Shown here: in pieces, positions 1 through 4,786 of the stretch
Layout of the letters: every line of letters begins with the position of its first letter
Numbering within the stretch: the stretch's first letter is position 1
Assembly (NCBI GenBank): GCA_963923455.1
Contig: CAWULT010000179.1
Location: 1-7,253 of the forward strand
DNA from: CAWULT01 sp963923455
GTDB lineage: Bacteria; Acidobacteriota; Vicinamibacteria; Vicinamibacterales; UBA2999
Reading direction: 5' to 3'
Length of the DNA: 7,253 nucleotides
The notes under the pieces: generated by a model
Seen by the model: the letters and a program-made list of their open reading frames with translations, nothing else
Told to the model about the DNA's origin: nothing
The model's database searches: none
Made by a program: the position numbers and the translations under genes

Positions 1-773
1 TCGTCGATCACGAGGGCGTGGGGCTTCGCCTCGACCAGCGCGGCGCGCCGACGCCACGCATGTCCCACCTGGAACAGGAAGAATTCCTCGTAAATCAGGC
101 GGCGCTGCGCCGGCGACCGGAACCGGTTGAGCTCCGCCACGTCGGCCTCGTTCGGCGGGAAATGCGCCTGCTCGAACGCCAGCCGCCGCGACAGCCGACC
201 GTGCGGCTGTCCCACCGATGGCGGCAGCGGGTCATCGATCTCGGCGGCCAGCGCGTCGAGGACCTGGCGCACCAGCTTCCGGTGCATGTTCGGCGTCACG
301 CTGCCGGTCCTCTCGTAGAACGGCACGATGCGGCCGGTGTGCAGGCCGGAGGGATCGTCGGCCGCGACTTCGTACTCCGGGTTCAGGAAGTGGAGCCCGG
401 TCGAGTCGAGTTTGACGTCGCCGAACACCACCACCGGCAGGTGCGGCTGCAGGACGTCGACGAGGAAGCGCTGGTTCATCCAGGTGCAGCGGATGGCGCC
501 ACTGGCGTCGCCGACGACCGCGTGGAAGATCGTGAAGCCGCGGCGGCGGGTCGTCGCCAGCCGGGCGCTCTTGATCTCGCCGAACACGGCCACGCGCTGC
601 CCCGGCCGCAGCGACGCGATGGGCTGCAGGCGACTGCGATCCTCGTAGCGGAACGGCAGCCGAAACAGGAGGTCCTCGACGGTGACGAGGCCCGCCTTCG
701 CGAGATCGGCCGCCTTCCTCGGGCCGACGCCCTTGATGAACTGAAGCGGAGTGGAGAGGTGTACGGTGCCCAC
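1..773 (-). CDS. recG: ATP-dependent DNA helicase RecG, N-terminal part (cut by window edge)
   Basis: RecG is a monomeric cytoplasmic superfamily 2 helicase that remodels stalled replication forks and branch-migrates Holliday junctions. The window holds the first 257 residues of about 700: the N-terminal helical region and the OB-fold wedge domain that grips branched DNA. The ATPase motor lies beyond position 1. Family marks seen are IKGVGPRKA (residues 13-21), LLFRLPFRYEDR (35-46) and WMNQRFL (98-104), the last matching the wedge WxNQ element, followed by HFLNPEYE. The start is GTG at 773. The only in-frame stop upstream is the stop codon of the preceding gene (828-830), and no other ATG, GTG or TTG lies between, so the start is forced. 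Its Shine-Dalgarno is weak (GGA, 7 nt upstream). It is probably co-transcribed with the secreted-protein gene 54 nt upstream. Identity is seen directly from motifs; the function comes from the family. Confidence 0.95.
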   Translation of the reverse strand, partial: MGTVHLSTPLQFIKGVGPRKAADLAKAGLVTVEDLLFRLPFRYEDRSRLQPIASLRPGQRVAVFGEIKSARLATTRRRGFTIFHAVVGDASGAIRCTWMNQRFLVDVLQPHLPVVVFGDVKLDSTGLHFLNPEYEVAADDPSGLHTGRIVPFYERTGSVTPNMHRKLVRQVLDALAAEIDDPLPPSVGQPHGRLSRRLAFEQAHFPPNEADVAELNRFRSPAQRRLIYEEFFLFQVGHAWRRRAALVEAKPHALVID

Positions 774-785
774 GCCGAGATCCGA

Positions 786-807
786 CGCGCCGCCGGCGGG
801 CGGCGCG
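786..807 (-). other. GC-rich hairpin in the gap before recG
   Basis: In the leftward transcript the gap between the secreted-protein gene and recG contains a perfect 9-bp inverted repeat, CGCGCCGCC and GGCGGCGCG, with a 4-nt loop. It ends 12 nt before the recG GTG. No run of T follows, so it is not a standard intrinsic terminator. It could act as an mRNA-stabilising or processing stem, or lower recG expression by crowding the weak ribosome site. The pairing is seen; any role is inferred. Confidence 0.4.
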
Positions 808-827
808 GGCGCTCGATTCCGGTCGGT

Positions 828-1454
828 CTACTGAACGACCACCATCTGCCCGGGCGCCACTTCGATGCGCCGGATGTTCGCGGGCAACTCGAACGACTGG
901 GTCAGCCGGATTCCCTGCGGATGCTCCGGCGTCCGCGCGTAGTAGGAGATCAGCTCCTCGAGCAGCGCGTTCGGGACGGTCACGCCCGCGATCTGGGCAT
1001 CCTGCACCTCGAATCGGCCCAGGCCGTCCTTCGTGCTGAGCGTCGCCGTCACGCTGATGGGCACCCGGCCGCCGAGCAGGCTCCACGGGCTGAACGCGCT
1101 CCCGCCGCCCTTGCGCTGCGCGACGGTGTCGAGATCGAGCACGGCCTGGCCCTTGACCGCGCCGTTGCCGATGATTGTGAGGCTGGGCTGGGTCACGCCG
1201 GCCGGCAGGTACTGGGGCGCCCGGTACGCGAACCAGGAGTTCAACTCCCCCTCGCTCAGTGGCGTCCGGCGGCCGCCCGGCTCCTGTGTGGCCCGGCCGC
1301 TCGCCTGCGGGGTCACGGCCCCCTGCTGGGCGATCAGCGTGATCTTGCGGGCCAGCGCATCGGCCTGCTGACGCGAGACGTTGGCGCCATCGAGCGTCAC
1401 GGCCGTCGCCGCCACGACCGCGCAGGCGCTGACGAACAACAGACGGAGTGACAT
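828..1454 (-). CDS. Exported protein of unknown function, possibly lipid-binding-like
   Basis: A 208-residue protein that I do not recognise with confidence. Residues 1-24 look like a Sec signal peptide: SLR, then a hydrophobic LLFVSACAVVAATAV core, with cleavage probably near Ala24. There is no lipobox, so the product should be periplasmic or secreted. Residues 25-65 are polar and Gln/Arg-rich. The rest looks like one beta-rich domain opening with LSEGELNSWF (66-75), then alternating beta strands (SLTIIGNGAVKGQAVLDLD, VPISVTATLS) and a late VPNALLEELI helix (160-169). An LSExELN opening, a graded beta sheet and a VPxxLL helix recall LmeA/DUF2993 and DUF2140 proteins, but this is only a resemblance. 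The start is ATG 1454: AGGA lies 6 nt upstream, and the open frame extends 46 codons further without signal-like sequence. It is divergent from lexA and upstream of recG. Confidence 0.8.
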   Translation of the reverse strand: MSLRLLFVSACAVVAATAVTLDGANVSRQQADALARKITLIAQQGAVTPQASGRATQEPGGRRTPLSEGELNSWFAYRAPQYLPAGVTQPSLTIIGNGAVKGQAVLDLDTVAQRKGGGSAFSPWSLLGGRVPISVTATLSTKDGLGRFEVQDAQIAGVTVPNALLEELISYYARTPEHPQGIRLTQSFELPANIRRIEVAPGQMVVVQ

Positions 1455-1484
1455 GGTTCGTCCTTTCGGCGAGAGACCAAAGTC

Positions 1485-1490
1485 AGTGTA
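1485..1490 (-). promoter_or_regulatory. Candidate -10 element for the secreted-protein/recG transcript
   Basis: On the minus strand TACACT (a TATAAT-like hexamer) lies about 30 nt upstream of the ATG at 1454, giving a short leader of roughly 24 nt that carries the AGGA ribosome site at 1464-1461. I see no good -35 hexamer at 16-18 bp, so the call rests on the -10 and its placement alone. Confidence 0.3.
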
Positions 1491-1517
1491 GCACCGGACC
1501 CCAAGGCTCAGGCCTCC

Positions 1518-1546
1518 TTGATTTTCGCCTTCCATTCGCATACAGT
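1518..1546 (+). promoter_or_regulatory. Candidate sigma-70 promoter of lexA
   Basis: TTGATT (1518-1523) and TACAGT (1541-1546) are separated by exactly 17 bp, each matching the housekeeping consensus at four of six positions. Transcription would begin near 1553, about 60 nt before the lexA GTG. The spacer between the hexamers holds the direct repeat listed separately. Match quality and spacing are seen; activity is inferred. Confidence 0.5.
1523..1539 (+). promoter_or_regulatory. Candidate LexA operator: 11-bp-period direct repeat in the lexA promoter
   Basis: TTCGC occurs at 1524-1528 and again at 1535-1539, one helical turn apart, and the pair fills the spacer between the candidate -35 and -10. 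Read as TTTC-N7-ATTC (1523-1537), it has the geometry of the alphaproteobacterial LexA box GTTC-N7-GTTC; its TTCG core also resembles the GTTCG half-site of the Bacillus box. LexA genes are usually self-repressed, and a bound dimer here would occlude RNA polymerase. The repeat and its position are seen; LexA binding is inference. Confidence 0.35.
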
Positions 1547-1576
1547 GCGGGGTCGCCGCCGGGGCACCCGGAAATC

Positions 1577-1602
1577 CCATCCGGGATGGCATGTCGGCGA
1601 CA
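1577..1602 (+). promoter_or_regulatory. Two adjacent short dyads in the lexA leader
   Basis: CCATCC-G-GGATGG (1577-1589) and TGTCG-G-CGACA (1592-1602) are both perfect inverted repeats with a one-base centre. They stand side by side just before the lexA ribosome site, and the last base of the second is the first base of AGGAGG. Such dyads suit a dimeric repressor better than an RNA stem because the central loop is too short. They are short enough to arise by chance in GC-rich DNA. Confidence 0.25.
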
Positions 1603-1607
1603 GGAGG
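1602..1607 (+). promoter_or_regulatory. Ribosome binding site that fixes the lexA start
   Basis: A full AGGAGG lies 5 nt before GTG 1613. The same frame is open back to 1448, including an ATG at 1586, but those 55 codons show no LexA-like sequence. Ribosome site and family N-terminus (LPLTKRQREILDYL) agree on the GTG. Confidence 0.85.
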
Positions 1608-1612
1608 CCCCC

Positions 1613-2218
1613 GTGCTACCGCTCACGAAACGGCAGCGAGAGATCCTCGACTACCTGAACGAGTTCATCCAGCAGCACGGCTACGCGCCGAGCCTCGAGG
1701 AGATCGGGCGCAAGTTCAACCTGTCGTCGCTGGCGACCGTCCACAAGCACCTGACGAACCTGCAGGACAAAGGGTTCATCCGGCGTGCCTGGAATCGGAG
1801 CCGGTCGGTCGAGCTGGTGCCGACGCGGGCCGGCGGGCGGGCGGTCGAGCTGCCACTACTCGGCTTCGTGGCGGCGGGCGCACCGATCGAGGCCGTGCCC
1901 GGAACCGAGACGATCGCGGTGCCGGAGGACCTGACCGGCAAGCGCGACAGCTACGTCCTGCGGGTCCGCGGCAATTCGATGATCGACGAACAGATTCGCG
2001 ACGGCGACTTCGTGATCGTCGAGGACCGCAGGAGCGCCGACAACGGCGAAATGGTGATCGCGCTCGTCGGCGGGCAGGATGTGACGCTCAAGAAGCTGTT
2101 CCGTGAGAACGGCCGCATCCGCCTGCAGCCGGCCAACGCGACGATGCAGCCGCTCGTCTACGATGCCGACCAGGTGCAGGTTCAGGGTATCGTGGTGGGG
2201 GTCATGCGCAAGTACTAG
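1613..2218 (+). CDS. lexA: LexA, SOS-response transcriptional repressor and self-cleaving protease
   Basis: This 201-residue protein has the usual LexA length. It represses DNA-damage genes as a dimer until RecA filaments trigger its self-cleavage. The N-terminal winged helix (about 1-70) opens with LTKRQREILDYLNEFI; its recognition region LSSLATVHKHLTNLQDKG (residues 37-54) is closer to the Bacillus LexA/DinR type (SSxxTVHxHL) than to E. coli. The cleavage site is Ala88-Gly89 in GFVAAGAP. The C-terminal S24 peptidase domain has catalytic Ser122 (RGNSM) and Lys160 (DVTLKK). All residues needed for autocleavage are present, so it should be a working SOS repressor. It is the first gene of a rightward run with DUF3467, nth, a zincin and rsmA, and is divergent from the secreted protein and recG. 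A candidate self-operator lies within its promoter. Confidence 0.97.
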   Translation: MLPLTKRQREILDYLNEFIQQHGYAPSLEEIGRKFNLSSLATVHKHLTNLQDKGFIRRAWNRSRSVELVPTRAGGRAVELPLLGFVAAGAPIEAVPGTETIAVPEDLTGKRDSYVLRVRGNSMIDEQIRDGDFVIVEDRRSADNGEMVIALVGGQDVTLKKLFRENGRIRLQPANATMQPLVYDADQVQVQGIVVGVMRKY

Positions 2219-2232
2219 CCTCGACGAGCCCC

Positions 2233-2559
2233 ATGAGCGACACACCAGAGCGCAAGCAGATCAACTTCACGATCGTCCCCGACGAGCAGCCCGGCGAACC
2301 GCGGACCTACGCCAACTTCTGCTCGATCGCGCACACCCCGTTCGACTTCACGCTGACCTTCTGCGAGGTCATGCCGCTGTCCGAGCGGGAGCTGCGCGAG
2401 GCCGAGGCGAACCACACGGTCAAGGCACCGGTCCGGAGCCGCGTCGTCGTGCCCGTGCAGTTCATCCCCACGCTGATCGCGGCGCTCCAGGAGCACATGC
2501 GGGTGTTCTCGGAGACCCACGCGAACGCCGAATGGAAGAAGGCGGACCCGATACATTGA
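2233..2559 (+). CDS. DUF3467 family protein
   Basis: A 108-residue cytoplasmic protein with no signal peptide or membrane segment. The pattern fits the DUF3467 family, small bacterial and archaeal proteins of about 100 residues with no established function: an opening INFTIVPDEQPGEPRTYANF, an acidic-aromatic middle (TPFDFTLTFCEVMPL), and a closing VVVPVQFIPTLIAALQEHM helix. The middle part probably forms beta strands. The start at ATG 2233 is 14 nt after the lexA stop; the ribosome site is poor (GACGAG), so translation may depend on coupling to lexA. The nth ATG follows after 4 nt. Being between lexA and nth suggests co-expression with repair genes, but that does not prove a repair role. The family call rests on remembered pattern, not on a search. 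Confidence 0.82.
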   Translation: MSDTPERKQINFTIVPDEQPGEPRTYANFCSIAHTPFDFTLTFCEVMPLSERELREAEANHTVKAPVRSRVVVPVQFIPTLIAALQEHMRVFSETHANAEWKKADPIH

Positions 2560-2563
2560 CGCG

Positions 2564-3295
2564 ATGAAGCCTCCCCGCACGACCCGGCGGGTCATCGAGG
2601 CGCTGGCCGAGCTGTACCCCGGCGCCGACACCGAACTGCACTACCGCAATGCCTACGAACTGCTGGTGGCCACGATGCTGTCCGCGCAGTCGACCGACGC
2701 GCGGGTCAACCAGGTGACGCCGGCCCTGTTCGTGCACTACCCCGACCCTCGCGCGCTCGCGGCGGCCGCCCTGCCGGAACTCGAGCGCGAGATCGTCTCG
2801 ACCGGCTTCTTCCGGCAGAAGGCGAAGGCGCTCGTCGGGATGGCGCAGCGCCTCGTCGCCGAGCACGGGGGCAAGGTGCCCGCCGACATGGAGCAGCTGA
2901 CCGCGCTGCCGGGCGTGGGCCGCAAGACGGCGAACGTCGTGCTGGGGCACGCGCTCGGCGTGCCGGGGCTGCCGGTCGATCGGCACGTGCTGCGCGTGTC
3001 GAACCGCATCGGCATCGCCGACGGCGACGACCCGGTCGCGGTCGAGTCGCAGTTGTGCGACGCGCTGCCGCGCGAGCGGTGGACGCTCGCGTCCGACGTG
3101 CTGATCCTGCACGGGCGCCGGGTGTGCCGCCCGAAGCCGGCCTGTGATGCCTGTCCGGTCCGCGACGACTGCGCGTTCTTCGCGGCGGCCAGCGCCACCG
3201 ACGGCGATCCCCGCGAGGCGGCGCCGCGCGTCGCCGGGCGCTCGCGTCGATCGACGGCAGGCACGCCGGGCCGCCGCCGGACGCCACGCCGATGA
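2564..3295 (+). CDS. nth: Endonuclease III (DNA glycosylase/AP lyase)
   Basis: Nth starts base-excision repair by removing oxidised pyrimidines and nicking the abasic site. The helix-hairpin-helix LPGVGRKTANVVL (115-127) carries catalytic Lys121, and the PVDRHVLRVSNR segment carries catalytic Asp139, matching E. coli Lys120 and Asp138. Four cysteines (188, 194, 197, 203) should bind the [4Fe-4S] cluster. Their spacing is C-x5-C-x2-C-x5-C; the E. coli form has six residues in the first interval, so one is missing here. The enzyme is 243 residues against 211 in E. coli. The excess is a tail after residue 205, low in complexity and arginine-rich at the end (RSRRS, GRRRTPRR), perhaps for DNA contact or simply disordered. 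Its stop overlaps the start of the zincin gene by 4 nt (ATGA), so the two are translationally coupled. Its upstream neighbour ends 4 nt before its ATG. Confidence 0.96.
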   Translation: MKPPRTTRRVIEALAELYPGADTELHYRNAYELLVATMLSAQSTDARVNQVTPALFVHYPDPRALAAAALPELEREIVSTGFFRQKAKALVGMAQRLVAEHGGKVPADMEQLTALPGVGRKTANVVLGHALGVPGLPVDRHVLRVSNRIGIADGDDPVAVESQLCDALPRERWTLASDVLILHGRRVCRPKPACDACPVRDDCAFFAAASATDGDPREAAPRVAGRSRRSTAGTPGRRRTPRR

Positions 3296-3687
3296 ACCGC
3301 CGGGCCTTCGCGACGCTGGTCGAGGAGGCGGTCGGCCTGATCCCGGAACGCTTCCAGCGGGAGATGAAGAACCTCGCGCTCGTCGTGGAGGACGAGCCAA
3401 GCCCCGATCTCCTCGAGGCGATGGGCATCGAGCCCCCCGACTCGCTGTACGGCCTCTACGAGGGCACGCCGCTCACCGAGCGTGAATGGTCCGCGTCCGG
3501 CACGCTCCTGCCGGACCGGATCACCATCTTCCAGCGCCCGATCGAAGAGGACTGCGAGGACGAGGAGGAGATCCGCGCAGTCATCGGCGAGACGCTGATC
3601 CACGAGGTCGGCCACTATTTCGGGCTGAGCGAAGAGGAGATCGAGGAGATCGAGGAGCGCTACTGGCGCGGCGAGGAACCGGCATGA
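3292..3687 (+). CDS. Small zincin-type metallopeptidase (PF06262-like)
   Basis: A 131-residue soluble, acidic protein of the minimal zincin family often annotated as metallopeptidase family protein. The zinc motif HEVGHYFGLSEEEI spans residues 104-117: His104 and His108 would bind zinc, Glu105 would activate water, and Gly111 marks the turn of the extended HExxHxxG form; the third ligand is probably an acidic residue in the following helix. The typical opening FATLVEEAVGLIPERF and the GLYEGTPLTER and LPDRITIFQRPIEE segments match the family. There is no signal peptide, so it acts in the cytoplasm. The natural substrate of this family is not established. It overlaps nth at its start and rsmA at its end by 4 nt each (ATGA), tying its translation to both. 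Family membership is recognised from motifs; proteolytic activity is inferred. Confidence 0.9.
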   Translation: MNRRAFATLVEEAVGLIPERFQREMKNLALVVEDEPSPDLLEAMGIEPPDSLYGLYEGTPLTEREWSASGTLLPDRITIFQRPIEEDCEDEEEIRAVIGETLIHEVGHYFGLSEEEIEEIEERYWRGEEPA

Positions 3688-4517
3688 CCGCCCGGCGGCG
3701 CCCGGCGACGCCGGACGGCCGGCCCCTGCCGCGCGCGCGGAAGCGGTTCGGCCAGCATTTCCTGGAGCCCGCCTGGATCGCCAGGATGGTCGACAGCCTC
3801 CAGGCCACGCCGGAGGACACCTTCCTCGAAATCGGGCCGGGCCGCGGCGCGCTGACGCGTCCCCTCGCCGCCCGGGTCGGCCGGCTCGTCTGCGTGGAGA
3901 TCGACCGGGAGCTGGCCGCCCTGCTGCGGCCGCAACTGCCGCCCCACGCGCGACTGGTCGAAGCCGACTTCCTGAACGTGGACGTGGCCGCTCTGCTGCA
4001 CGAGGAGCGCAAGCCGGTCCGCGTCGCGGGCAACCTCCCCTACAACGTCGCCTCCCCCATCATCTTCAGGCTGCTCGACGCCTCGGCCGGCGGCACGTGC
4101 CTCAGCGACGCCACGCTGATGCTCCAGAAGGAGGTGGCGGACCGCCTGCTGGCCGCGCCCGGCGACGGGGATTACGGGGCACTGACGGTCCAGGTGGCGC
4201 TGCGGGCCGCGGTCGAGCCCGTGTTGACGCTGCCGCCCGGTGCCTTCCGCCCGCCGCCGAAGGTGACGTCGGCCCTGGTGCGGCTGCGGTTCCATCCCCC
4301 GTCCGTCCCGGTGGGCAGTCTCGCCGCGTTCGAACGGGTCGTGCGGGGCGTGTTCCTCCAGCGCCGAAAGACCATCCTGAACGCCCTGAAGCCGGTGGCC
4401 GATACCTTCGGACGTGCGGCAGCGGACGTCCTGGCGCAGGCGCAGGTCGATCCCGGAAAACGTCCCGGCGATCTCCGCCTCGACGAAATGGCCGCCTTGA
4501 CCAGAGCTGTGCTATAG
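3684..4517 (+). CDS. rsmA: 16S rRNA dimethyladenosine transferase RsmA (KsgA)
   Basis: RsmA uses S-adenosylmethionine to dimethylate two adjacent adenines in the 3'-terminal hairpin of 16S rRNA (A1518 and A1519 in E. coli), a late checkpoint of 30S assembly. The 277-residue length is normal. Motifs in order are RKRFGQHFL (19-27), SAM-binding motif I EIGPGRGALT (49-58), the acidic VEIDREL (71-77), EADFL (93-97) and the catalytic motif NLPYNVASPII (117-127). The C-terminal rRNA-contact part holds FRPPPKVTSALVRL (188-201) and FLQRRKTILNAL (224-235). The start chosen is ATG 3684, which overlaps the zincin stop by 4 nt. The frame stays open upstream to 3486, but that part is the zincin gene in another frame. 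The stop TAG (4515-4517) lies inside the -10 element proposed for the RNase J leader. Loss of this enzyme gives kasugamycin resistance in known bacteria. Confidence 0.97.
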   Translation: MTARRRPATPDGRPLPRARKRFGQHFLEPAWIARMVDSLQATPEDTFLEIGPGRGALTRPLAARVGRLVCVEIDRELAALLRPQLPPHARLVEADFLNVDVAALLHEERKPVRVAGNLPYNVASPIIFRLLDASAGGTCLSDATLMLQKEVADRLLAAPGDGDYGALTVQVALRAAVEPVLTLPPGAFRPPPKVTSALVRLRFHPPSVPVGSLAAFERVVRGVFLQRRKTILNALKPVADTFGRAAADVLAQAQVDPGKRPGDLRLDEMAALTRAVL

Positions 4518-4518
4518 T
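4510..4518 (+). promoter_or_regulatory. Extended -10 promoter overlapping the rsmA stop codon
   Basis: TG-C-TATAGT is an extended -10 element (TGnTATAAT type, five of six in the hexamer). No good -35 stands at 16-18 bp; TTGACC at 4497-4502 is only 10 bp away and cannot serve with it. Initiation near 4525 would give a leader of about 260 nt to the RNase J ATG. The rsmA stop codon TAG is contained in the hexamer, and I see no terminator between the genes, so read-through from the lexA operon is also possible. Confidence 0.5.
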
Positions 4519-4559
4519 TTCGCCCGGAAGTCGTTGAGCCCTCCAGGTTTCACCCATTC

Positions 4560-4613
4560 GGCCGCCCCGTGAACCCGCGGGGAGCGCCGGATGATCAGGC
4601 GCTCCCAGCGGCC
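4560..4613 (+). ncRNA. Predicted three-way-junction RNA in the RNase J leader
   Basis: Three helices nest almost without gaps. The closing stem pairs GGCCGC (4560-4565) with GCGGCC (4608-4613). Inside, a small 4-bp hairpin uses 4568-4571 and 4576-4579 (one G-U pair, loop AACC). Directly after it a perfect 9-bp hairpin pairs GGGAGCGCC (4580-4588) with GGCGCTCCC (4598-4606) around a 9-nt loop. A competing hairpin CCCCG/CGGGG (4565-4569 with 4578-4582) would exclude part of the others, so a two-state leader is conceivable. No known RNA family is recognised. The pairing is read by hand; function and covariation are unknown. Confidence 0.4.
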
Positions 4614-4698
4614 TGACGTGGTCGTGTCGCGCGTGCGGCCGGCCCGCCCCGTCGACGGTGCCCGCCCGGGTATCCGCCAGCGGTCGTGCAGGAAGTGA
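4591..4698 (+). CDS. Possible 35-codon upstream ORF in the RNase J leader
   Basis: ATG 4591 is preceded by GGGGAG (4579-4584) at a good 6-nt spacing, and the frame runs 35 codons to TGA (4696-4698), ending 88 nt before RNase J. The predicted peptide begins MIRRSQRPDVVV and has 10 arginines and few other distinctive residues, which is also what random GC-rich DNA gives. The ribosome site lies in the 5' arm of the 9-bp hairpin and the ATG in its loop, so folding would control access. The initiation signals are seen; coding status is doubtful. Confidence 0.2.
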   Translation: MIRRSQRPDVVVSRVRPARPVDGARPGIRQRSCRK

Positions 4699-4786
4699 CG
4701 GACGCGGGCCTTCGAGGTCGCGTGTCGACGGTCGGCGTGTCGCCGGCCCTCTCCCGTGTGGTGCGCCCGCTCTGGCTGGGATAGGT

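Larger units (their letters stand above)
4519..4786 (+). other. Long non-coding leader between rsmA and RNase J
   Basis: About 270 nt without a convincing gene in a window whose other rightward gaps are 3-14 nt. It holds the compact RNA fold at 4560-4613, a short candidate upstream ORF at 4591-4698, and from 4620 a very GC-rich tract with a 10-nt palindrome CCGTCGACGG (4649-4658) and a 9-nt direct repeat GTCGACGGT (4651-4659 and 4724-4732). No T-run terminator is visible. It is most simply read as the 5' untranslated region of RNase J. Confidence 0.55.

Noticed and set aside
18..1451. 477-codon open frame on the plus strand opposite recG and the secreted protein
   Set aside because: Antisense shadow of two genes supported by motifs and a signal peptide; its Arg/Ala-rich product has no domain pattern.
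1448..1612. Longer N-terminus for LexA (55 extra codons)
   Set aside because: A perfect AGGAGG 5 nt before GTG 1613 and the family N-terminus fix the start; the extra codons cover the promoter and the divergent gene's ribosome site.
4497..4518. TTGACC plus TATAGT as a full sigma-70 promoter
   Set aside because: The spacer is only 10 bp, too short; only the extended -10 is retained.
4580..4606. Intrinsic terminator after rsmA
   Set aside because: The 9-bp stem is strong but is followed by AGCGGCCTG and not by a T-run, so it is treated as leader structure.
4649..4658. 10-nt palindrome CCGTCGACGG as an operator
   Set aside because: Palindromes of this length built from GTCGAC are expected in such GC-rich DNA, and nothing else around it supports a binding site.
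4658..4786. 43-codon N-terminal extension of RNase J
   Set aside because: Gly/Arg/Ser-rich translation without RNase J similarity and no ribosome site at 4658; ATG 4787 matches the usual start.
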